Assembly (NCBI GenBank): GCA_032433765.1
Contig: JAVIAB010000041.1
Span: 72,748,232-72,812,231, forward strand
From: Megaustenia siamemsis
Lineage: Eukaryota; Mollusca; Gastropoda; Stylommatophora; Ariophantidae
DNA length: 64,000 nucleotides
Direction: 5' to 3'
Part shown: positions 47,601-55,686 of the stretch, piece after piece
Numbering within the stretch: the stretch's first letter is position 1
Layout of the letters: each line of letters starts with the position of its first letter
The notes under the pieces: model-generated
Told to the model about the DNA's origin: nothing
Seen by the model: only the letters and a program-made list of their open reading frames with translations
Database searches by the model: none
Made by a program: the position numbers and the translations under genes

Positions 47601-47699
47601 TATTGTAATTCAAAGTTTCATTTCAGTAACTACCTCATGGTTTGGTCACCCCTTGTAGTATCTTACTGAATTAAATTTGGTAGCACTTTTGTTTAATAA

Positions 47700-48295
47700 C
47701 AAATGAAACAAAAATAACTAAATAGAAACAAAAATAACTAAATAGAAACAAAAATAATTAAATAGAAACAAAAATAACTAAATATAAACAAAAATAATTA
47801 AATAGAAACAAAAATAACTAAATAGAAACAAAATAATTAAATAGAAACAAAAATAACTAAATAGAAACAAAAATAACTAAATAGAAACAAAAATAATTAA
47901 ATAGAAACAAAAATAACTAAATAGAAACAAAAATAATTAAATAGAAACAAAAATAACTAAATAGAAACAAAAATAATTAAATAGAAACAAAAATAAATAA
48001 ATAGAAACAAAAATAAATAAATAGAAACAAAAATAAATAAATAGAAACAAAAATAAATAAATAAATAGAAACAAAATAAATAAATAAATAGAAACAAAAA
48101 TAATAAATAGAACAAAATAAATAAATAAATAGAAACAAAAATAAATAAATAAATAGAAACAAAAATAAATAACTAAATAGAAACAAAAATAAATAAATAG
48201 GAAAAAAAAATAGAGACATAAATAACTAAATAGAAAGAAAAATAACTAAATAGAAAGAAAAATAACTAAATAGAAAGACAAATAACTAAATAGAA
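47700..48295 (+). repeat. AT-rich 18-22 bp repeat, about 28 copies
   Basis: Units of 'aaataactaaatagaaacaa' grade to 'aaataaataaatagaaacaa' on the right. Confidence 0.95.
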
Positions 48296-48460
48296 ACAAG
48301 TGCAAAGTAGAGTCAAGACTTTATTGGTGTTTGATTAAAACCACTTAACATTTGCCATTTAGTATTGCTAATTAGTGTTACTGTGGTCTCCATCTTTATG
48401 AAAATTACACTCTAAGTAAATAAATTAGAAAGTGTTTATGTACAAATCAACAAGTTAAGG
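48290..48460 (+). repeat. Paralogous block C2 (unoccupied SINE site)
   Basis: Partner of 36190..36770. It lies in the ORP intron just downstream of exon 4 and has the single target gtgttactgtggt. Confidence 0.6.
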
Positions 48461-48556
48461 AGACATCTGATTAGATAGAAAGTATATCTCCTACCACCAA
48501 AAAGAAAAATAAAATAGTAAGGATAGATATAATCATAACAGTAGAGGAAGACTGAC

Positions 48557-48679
48557 CTATTTTGCCATCCTCCATATTGCGAATGTCTGGACGGAATCGG
48601 GAGTCTGTGGGGGGAGTGACTTCTCCATCTCAAGAGTCAGTTCATTCAGGCTCATGGCAAATAAAGAGAAGTGGTAATA
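48557..48679 (-). CDS. OSBPL1A/2-like: ORP gene, exon 4 of 6 in window (one-base C-run deletion)
   Basis: As read, the exon is 123 bp. It starts YYHFSLFAMSLNELTLEMEK, equivalent to the ORP 'mYnFtsFAmtLNE' helix. After SLPP the open frame leaves the family pattern and reaches TAG at the exon end. In the +1 frame the conserved TDSRFRPDIRNMEDGKI is present, as in 'PTDSRlRPDiRaMEnG' of ORPs. The switch falls in a run of six C (plus strand 48609..48614); seven would restore the frame. With that base the exon is 124 nt, ends in phase 1 (ATA G) and matches exon 5 (AC) to give Asp. The acceptor and first six bases are the terminal unit of a 38-bp array. All other exons are intact, so an assembly or sequencing indel is likelier than a dead gene. 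Confidence 0.88.
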   Translation of the reverse strand, partial: YYHFSLFAMSLNELTLEMEKSLPPQTPDSVQTFAIWRMAK

Positions 48680-49735
48680 CTGGAGGAGAAGAAAGAACAC
48701 ATTGGACATTAGTAATACTGGTGGAGAAGAAAGAACACAGGGGACATTAGTAATACTGGAGAAGAAAGAACACATTGGACATTAGTAATACTGGTGGAGA
48801 AGAAAGAACACAGGGGACATTAGTAATACTGGAGAAGAAAGAACATAGGGGACATTAGTAATACTGGAGGATAAGAAAGAACACAGGGGACATTAGTAAT
48901 ACTGGAGGAGAAGAAAGAACACATTGGACATTAGTAATACTGGTGGAGAAGAAAGAACACAGGGGACATTAGTAATACTGGAGAAGAAAGAACATAGGGA
49001 CATTAGTAATACTGGAGGATAAGAAAGAACACAGGGGACATTAGTAATACTGGAGGAGAAAAAAGAACACAGGGACATTAGTAATACTGGAGGAGAAGAA
49101 AGAACACAGGGGACATTAGTAATACTGGAGGAGAAGAAAGAACACAGGGGACATTAGTAATACTGGTGGAGAAGAAAGAACACATTGGACATTAGTAATA
49201 CTGGTGGAGAAGAAAGAACACATTGGACATTAGTAATACTGGGGAGAAGAAAGAACACATTGGACATTAGTAATACTGATGGAGAAGAAAGAACACATTG
49301 GACATTAGTAATACTGGTGGAGAAGAAAGAACACATTGGACATCAGTAATACTGAAGGAGAAGAAAGAACACAGGGGACATTAGTAATACTGGAGGAGGA
49401 AAAAGAACACAGGGGACATTAGTAATACTGGAGGAGGAAAAAGAACACAGGGGACATTAGTAATACTGAAGGAGCAGAAAGAACACAGGGGACATTAGTA
49501 ATACTGGAGAAGAAGAAAGAATGCAGGCAACATTAGTAATACTGGAGGAGGAGAAAGGACACAGGGAACATTAGTGATACTGGAGAAGAAGAAAGAATGC
49601 AGGCAACATTAGTAATACTGGAGGAGGAGAAAGAATGCAGGGAACATTAGTAATACTGGAGGAGGAGAAAGAACACAGGGAACATTAGTAATTCTGGCAG
49701 AGAAGAAAGAACACAATGGACATTAGTAATACCGG
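48665..49735 (-). repeat. 38-bp minisatellite made of the exon 4 splice acceptor, about 28 copies
   Basis: On the minus (sense) strand each unit is 'gttctttcttctcctccag' then TATTACTAATGTCC. The true exon 4 start, the same tract then TATTACCACTTC, is the last unit. The array fills nearly all of the 1.2-kb intron between exons 3 and 4. Each unit therefore offers pyrimidine tract plus CAG|TATTAC. Confidence 0.93.
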
Positions 49736-49736
49736 A

Positions 49737-49795
49737 TGAGCGCTTGCACACGCATGCATGGACACACGAGCACGTACGCACACACACACATGTAT
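49737..49795 (+). repeat. CA-rich simple repeat
   Basis: 'gcacacacacacatg' and related CA/CG-containing sequence next to the 38-bp array. Confidence 0.8.
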
Positions 49796-49900
49796 TCTTC
49801 AGATTCCACAAAGTGATAAAGCAGTACTAACATTTTCATTAGCATTTAATGGTAAAAAAAAAAAATAGAATACAAATATCTGAACATCCAATTTACTTAC

Positions 49901-50005
49901 GTCTGCTGAATGTGGAGGACGTGGATTCACTTTCCACAAGGTTTTCTGGCCAGCAATTTCATAATTATAGGTCACTGGTTGTGACTTTGCTTCTTCCTTC
50001 TTCTC
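49901..50005 (-). CDS. OSBPL1A/2-like: ORP gene, exon 3 of 6 in window
   Basis: This exon is 105 bp, exactly 35 codons, in phase 0 at both ends. It starts EKKEEAKSQPVTYNYEIAG and ends LWKVNPRPPHSAD. 'LW+VNPRP..SA' is the hallmark of the ORP1/ORP2 group (OSBP itself has LWKRNPLP), so it supports the subfamily call. The acceptor is 'tatctcttcacag' and the donor is a perfect 'gtaagt'. The charged start (EKKEEAK) continues the variable linker at the end of exon 2. Unlike exons 2, 4 and 5, no minisatellite abuts this acceptor; a SINE lies about 70 bp away in the intron. Confidence 0.92.
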
Positions 50006-50077
50006 CTGTGAAGAGATAAGCAATACTATTATTTATGAACAGGCATAGATCAACATCACAGGAGTACCCAACATCAG

Positions 50078-50330
50078 GGAGCCGCGATAGTTGAGTGGTC
50101 AGTGAGCTGGACTATTAAGGACAAAAGGTCGGGTTCAATCATGATCAAAGGCTTCCAGGTTTACCCAGCCTTAAATGGGTACCGGATTTTTTCCTGGGAA
50201 AGTAAAGCAGCACGGGCATAATATCAACCATATTACCCCAAAAATCATGCACCAAAATAATAATTATGGTCATAACACCATATTCCCTATACACCACTTT
50301 GTGTGACAGGGAGTAATTCTTCATTTTCTT
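50078..50330 (+). mobile_element. SINE family 1 copy
   Basis: Begins 'gggagccgcgatag'. Its boxes are more mutated (tagttgagtggt; ggttcaatcatg). The body is intact to 'ccctatacaccac'. I could not find a clean target duplication. Confidence 0.8.
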
Positions 50331-50334
50331 TATC

Positions 50335-50620
50335 TGTTCGCCTGATGACCACTAATCTTCCTTGTCTACCCTTAAAAGGACATTTATCATCATCATCAAG
50401 TATCATGCCAACTAGCATAGGTGATCATGTCGCTCCACAACACTCGATCTTGACATTTATTTGTCATTTCTGTTGTTGACATTCTGCCAAGCCATTCTCT
50501 TAAGCTGTCTTGGTATCTTTTCTCTTTGCTTCCCTCTATCTCTTTGTCCCTCAATTTTCACAATTGTCATAATATATTCCAGCTGTTCCCTTCTCATTAC
50601 ATGGCCAATGTAAAAGGGGG
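50335..50620 (-). mobile_element. Non-LTR retrotransposon 3' remnant
   Basis: The minus strand reads GHVMRREQLEYIM then EGQRDRGKQREKI, the post-RT LINE tail. It is followed by a 'gatgatgatgat'-type 3' end. The same family as 61755..61950 is likely (KLEYLVTTGKMQEKRDRGRQ). Confidence 0.65.
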
Positions 50621-50639
50621 AAACAGGCAAATAATTACA

Positions 50640-51130
50640 GTGGTGCAGTAAAGCTGGTGGCAAGTAGTGGGGTGGTACAAGGTATTGTGACAGCTTTACA
50701 AAAAGGAACACAACAAAATACTGATATTTCGGTCTACATACGGCCTTCTTCAGAAAATGAGACCAACACAAACGAACAATGAAATAAAGTAAATTCTTCT
50801 ACATTTAGGATGAAAGTCACAGATAAATTAAGGAGAAATAAACAGGGATAAGAGATAAAATAATTAAACAGAAGAGAGAAGATGAGCTACATATTGGAGG
50901 ATAAAAATAGATAATAAGTGAAAATTAGTAATTTAAATATATATAAAATGAAAACGAGACTTAATTAAGGCATGATCCAAACACTACCAGTGAGAAGACT
51001 GTCAATCAAATAGGACGCAGGAGGGAAGGGGAACTTGGGAAATCTGTCACATGATTGGACGAGACGTTTAATGAGATAACTAGGTATTAGAATGTGTGAG
51101 TGGCAGTCAAGTGTGACACAGGTAATCACT
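50640..51130 (-). mobile_element. Penelope-like element terminal region with hammerhead-like core
   Basis: On minus, 50710..50760 contains 'ctgaagaaggccgtatg' and then 'agaccgaaatatcag'. That is the CUGANGA...GAAA core spacing seen in the hammerhead-like motifs of Penelope-like element terminal repeats. The adjoining A/T-rich 400 bp has no ORF. The stem I partner is not evident, so it is probably decayed. Confidence 0.45.
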
Positions 51131-51149
51131 ACAGATAGGGAGGTGTGTT

Positions 51150-51615
51150 CAAACTAATGCTAGATTATGACATCTATCAGTGAGTCACATTTTGATGATA
51201 CTTTCGTAAAAATTACAAACACTCTAATTGTTACATTTGAAATAAAATTTCCTTTGAGCTTTTGCTACACAATTTTGTGTTTACCAAGAAAGACAAGGAA
51301 TTAGATGCGGTAATAAAATTTCTGGCTAATATTTTATTTATGACCTGAAATTCGACCATATGGCACTGTAGCTACCAGAGATGTTATGTTGTCAGTTGAC
51401 ACTTCGGCTGTCAGTCTGTCATTGCAGCCACATGTTTGGCTTCCTCTTACTGTTATTGCTGCCTATCCCATGTTACAAAGATTTGTTTCATGTCTCGCCA
51501 ACAGACGAAGAGATTTTCCCATCATAAAAAAAAAAAAGGAAATTTCTTGAAAAATTTGCTAACTTTAAAAAAACAAAAAACAACTGTATTTTTATGACAC
51601 CTTTATACTTGGTGA
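51150..51615 (+). repeat. Paralogous block B2, left half (unoccupied SINE site)
   Basis: Partner of 26455..27100; the right half resumes at 54031. Target gttacatt at 51230 is unoccupied. Confidence 0.65.
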
Positions 51616-51629
51616 TGCGTTATACTTTA

Positions 51630-52731
51630 TGCTGGGTGATTCACGAACTATGTACAACAACATTAGGATTGCTCTAAGCCCAAACATCTAAAAATTGCTC
51701 CCTTAAAAGATGCTAACAGTTGGTCTATCAGCAACAAAACTAAACATCTGGAAAGATGGGTAGAACATTACTCAAGTCTACAGACAGACCAGCAAGTCCA
51801 CTCCTAGACCAGCTAGTCCCAAAATACTCAGTGCTGACTCAACTGGACAATGAATCTACAGAGAAAGAACTTCATGACGTCATCCACGACCTCTCAAGTG
51901 GAAAAGCTTCTGGTAACGACAACCTCCCAGCCGAAATACTCAGGAAAAATCTTGAAACACTCCTGCCCCACCTCTACAAACTCCTTGTCCAATGTTGGAG
52001 AAATGGTGATATACCCCAAGACATGAAAGATGTAAAGATTGTAATGTTATATAAAAATAAGTGGGACAAGGGTGATTGCAACAATTATAGGGGTATATCC
52101 CTCCTGAGTATAACTGGAAAAGCATTCGCAAGAATTATTTTAAAGCGCCTGCATCAATTGGAGGAACGTATCCTTCCTGAATCCCAGTGTGGGTTTAGAG
52201 CTGGACGGTCAACCACGGATATGATTTTTACTCTCCGCCAGTTGCAAGAAAAATGCAAGGAACAGAGAAGACCTTTATTATAGCCTTTGTTGATCTCACA
52301 AAGGTGTTTGACACAGTGAGCAGAGCAGGTCTATACAAGGTGTTGGAAAATGTTGGCTGCCCTCCTACATTACTTAAGCTGATCAAGTCGTTTCACAACA
52401 ATATGTCTGCCATCATCCAGTTCGACGGTAGATCTTCCCAGCCCTTTGAGATGAATTGTGGAGTCAAAAAGAATGTATCCTTGCCCCTACTCTATTCGAC
52501 ATATTTTTCGCTGCCCTTCTACACAATGCATTTGAAAACATCTCTGGAGACATCTACATCCGTAGAAGATCTGACGGCTCCTTATTCAATCTTGCACGTC
52601 TGAGGTCAAAATTAAAAACAACTGAGACCCTAATCAATGAGCTTCTATTCGCTGATGATGCAGCACTGGTTGCTCATGATGAATCCTTCCTGCAGTCAAT
52701 GATTGATAATCTAGCTGTAATAGGGAGATAG
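51630..52731 (+). mobile_element. Non-LTR retrotransposon remnant, reverse transcriptase
   Basis: RT blocks occur in order: LSSGKASGNDNLPAEIL, DCNNYRGISLLSITGKAFAR, PESQCGFRAGRSTTDMIF, then in a second frame FVDLTKVFDTVSRAGLYKVL, then in a third LLFADDAALVAHDE (the FADD catalytic box). At least two frameshifts, and the element is cut off after the FADD block, where an unrelated repeat begins. Dead copy. Its usual C-terminus resembles the fragment at 34620. Confidence 0.88.
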
Positions 52732-52734
52732 AAA

Positions 52735-53210
52735 GGAAAAAAGAAGATGGATGTGTGGAGAGAAAGAGCAAGAGACTGTGTGTAAAAAGGGGTAATGACA
52801 TAGAAGGGGAAGGAGTGGTGGAGAAATAAGGGGAGAGTGAGAGAGAAATAGGTAGAATAATCATGCAGGGAGGTGAGTAAGAAAGACGTAAAATAGTGTG
52901 AAAAGAATGTGACGGTGAGCATGAAATCAGCTCAAGGAACGAAGTGATTCTCGAGATTTCTGAGAGTCATGTGTAACGAGGGACTGAAAGAATGTGTGGG
53001 GAATGATAATGTTTGGACAGATAGAGTTGATTTAGTGGGGGGACTGGATGGGTCTCGCCGATAGGCGTGAGCCTCTTTTGGCTAGCAGCCTTAAAATAGT
53101 TTTTGTTTTTTAGTTGTGAGTTGTTTGTGGTGCGAGCCAGTTGGCTGAAACCCTTGGAATGGTAGTTTTTGTCAGTTGTGTGAGCCAGTTGGCTACTCAA
53201 GTTCTACAGT
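52735..53210 (+). repeat. Copy of the unclassified element seen at 44200..46300
   Basis: A purine-rich segment, then 'tctcgagatttctgagagtc', 'gcctcttttggctagcag' and 'gagccagttggctg'. These are inverted relative to the 45.9-46.3 kb copy. It follows the RT remnant directly. Confidence 0.5.
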
Positions 53211-53464
53211 TCGTTAAATTACTGTTATTTCAGAGAATGGATTCTAATGCTGTATCGTTTCCGGTTGTTTCCAAAATGAGGAATTATTTTTCTCCGGCTT
53301 GGTATATAACCGTTGATCAGAGGTTTAACAAGCCGCTATCGTAAAAACGATGTTGTTAATGAAACGTAGACCTGATACAGAATGTGTAAATTAGCAGTAG
53401 ATAGTAGTGATAGTTTTTTCGGCCCTAAAACAACAACAAAAATAGGATTCTGGCCTTGAAAAGT

Positions 53465-54030
53465 TGTGGAAATTAAAACTCATTAGCACAAACACAAAAC
53501 TTAGGCTATTCAAATCAAATGTACTATCAACCCTTACGTATGCGTGTGAAAGCTGGAAAACAACAAGAGATATAGAAACAAAGTTGAACGCATTCGAAAA
53601 TAAATGTCTAAGGAAAATACTTGGTATAGCATGGAACGAATTCAAAACAAACGAGGAAATTAGAGAAATCGCCAATCAACCACTAATATCTTCAGTAATA
53701 AAGAAAAGACGATGGTCATACGTTGGACATGTGATGAGAAGAGATAATAATCGAATAGCAAAGCAAGCCCTCATATGGGAAACAACAGGTAAAAGAAAAA
53801 GAGGAAGACCCAGGGAGACACTGAGAAGAACATTGATGAGAGAGGCAAGAGCAGCAGGAGTCGGCTCCCTCAATGAGATAGAACTGCTTGCACAGAACAG
53901 AGACAGATGGCGAGATTGATAAAATATCTTTAAAAGAAAACTGCTAGAACAAAAATTCATATAGGAGAAGGTGTATCTTGGTCTACGCCCTATGTTCCGG
54001 TTACGGCTCAAAAGGTCAATAGATAGATAG
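53465..54030 (+). mobile_element. Non-LTR retrotransposon, 5'-truncated 3' end
   Basis: An intact 150-codon frame reads TKLRLFKSNVLSTLTYACES, ENKCLRKILGIAWNEF, RRWSYVGHVMRRDNN and GKRKRGRPRETLRRTL. It ends at a stop near 53918, about 100 bp before a (gata)n terminus. This is the least decayed LINE piece in the window. Confidence 0.85.
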
Positions 54031-54140
54031 ATAGGGAGGGGAAAAATGTTTGTCTGGAGCAAATTGTTGAATTTCAAGAATTTGTATTTTGAGTCAATAA
54101 TTTTTACAAAGGTGTCATAATTTAATGTTAGGCATGGCAT
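54031..54140 (+). repeat. Paralogous block B2, right half
   Basis: Matches 27185..27260 and 27588..27620 ('aatttcaagaatttgtattt'), with the unoccupied family-2 SINE site. Confidence 0.6.
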
Positions 54141-54607
54141 TTTTTTTCTCCTCATTGTTACCTCCCTCTCAGTCCTTGCTTAGTCAGACTAGTTTGTATG
54201 TTATCAGCATTGATTCACATTTTGTGATGCAAACAGTCAGCTATGAGTTACTGATCACTTTCAGCTCATGAGCCGTTACTAAATGATTGATTTTGATGGA
54301 TAATTGGGGCAAACCATCTTGTGCTGAGTCTTCCGTAGTGGACAATGAAGGGTAACTTGCTAATTTGATATAATTATAAACTGTCTCGTTCTCTTGGATA
54401 ACAACAATAAACATGAGGTCCGTGTGCAGTTGCACACGTTAAAGATACCTTGGCAGTTAAAATTGTCAGCTGAAAGCTACCCACACCATGGATCCTAGGC
54501 CATAGCACAGAATTCTTGCACATGGGCTGGGATTTCTCCAAGGATTTCCTCAAAAAGGATATTGGGTTGCACGTGGATTTGTTTGGCGTGCAGTGATGAT
54601 AATCCTG

Positions 54608-54826
54608 GGAGCCGCGATAGCTCAGTGGTTACAAAGGACAAGAGGTAGGGTTTGATCCCAACCGACGGCTTCTGGATTCACCCAGCCTTAAATGGGTACC
54701 GGATTTTTTTCTGGGAAAGTAAAGCAGCACGGGCGTAATACCGACCACATTACTCCAAAAATCATGCGCTGAAGGTCTCTAAAATTTTAAGGTCACTAAC
54801 ACCATATTCCCTATACGCCACTGATG
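54608..54826 (+). mobile_element. SINE family 1 copy
   Basis: Starts 'gggagccgcgatagctcag', with a short deletion after the A box, and ends 'ccctatacgccac'. Flanks show an imperfect duplication (tgatgataatcct / tgatgatcct). Confidence 0.8.
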
Positions 54827-55568
54827 ATCCTAGCAATAAAGAAAAAAAACTTGTTGCAAATCTAGTTTAAAGTTTACATAACCTGATGGTATTGAAAAAC
54901 TCATCCCAGCTAACACATTCGACTTGATATGTAGCCAGTGTCTCCAGTATCTTTGATGCAATCCCATCTGTTCTTTCATTGTCAAAAACAGGACAATACA
55001 GCTCTCTCTCTCTTTGGATAGCCATGCAATCAATGTGTATAAGGCAAGATAAGATATAAAACTAACAAGGAGTCACTACCTCTAGTCACAGAATCTTTTG
55101 TGCCAATAGGAGTCAGGTACCCACCCCTCCTGAGTCAGTCTTTAATGCTGAGATGGCATTAAATGATAAATAACAATATTTGTGTAAAAGCTGCAGCAAA
55201 TGGGCCCCACAATTGTGAAAACAAGCTGTATTGAAAATATAGGACTATACACTTGTGTTGTTTCTCTTTTCTCTAGAATTAGTGGTCTTCTTTTGACAGA
55301 TTAAGAACCACTGGATAAAGTACAATGTTTACTCAAGGGGACACTACTTTTCTGAACTGTAATAATTTATCAGACTAAACTTGACCTTTACCCAAGCAAT
55401 AATGGTTCAGGCTGTTAGAAAAAAGAGAACTAGACATATGTATTTCTCCTGGATATCCAGAGGAACATTTAAGAAAATGAAGTTGCTGCCCAGAATAGTA
55501 AAGTAATTCACAGACACAGCCCTCCAGCTACAAAAAGGAAGGTTATTTTCTGTGCCTCCATGACCTAC

Positions 55569-55686
55569 CTTCACGGAATGTTTGCTTTTGGTGGCTGCCA
55601 TCTCAGAGATGTGCTTGTCATAGGCTTCAGAACAAGAGGCATATAGGCCTAGCACCCAGCTCCCATACAATGCCCGCTCCTTAACT
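55569..55686 (-). CDS. OSBPL1A/2-like: ORP gene, exon 2 of 6 in window
   Basis: This exon is 118 bp: one base completing a Lys codon (AA|A), then 39 codons beginning VKERALYGSWVLGLYAS and ending KSKHSVK in phase 0. 'ALYGSW..GLY' corresponds to the conserved 'YGKWtecLY' strand of ORP domains. The segment after it (EAYDKHISEM) is variable in the family. The acceptor is 'ttgttttgtcag|AGTTAAGGAG' and the donor 'GTGAAG|gtaggt'. The acceptor and the first 10 exon bases form the terminal unit of the 37-bp minisatellite lying immediately upstream in transcription (see the repeat at 55687..58025). The first exon bases may therefore be recent or may have seeded the array. The phase join to exon 1 is exact. 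Confidence 0.9.

Noticed and set aside
51630..53919. A single LINE interrupted by the 52.74-53.21 kb repeat
   Set aside because: The C-terminal piece (ACESWKTT...) does not look like the partner of this RT family. The RT's usual tail resembles the 34.6 kb fragment (ESWTTYAQQERRLN), so two separate insertions are likelier.
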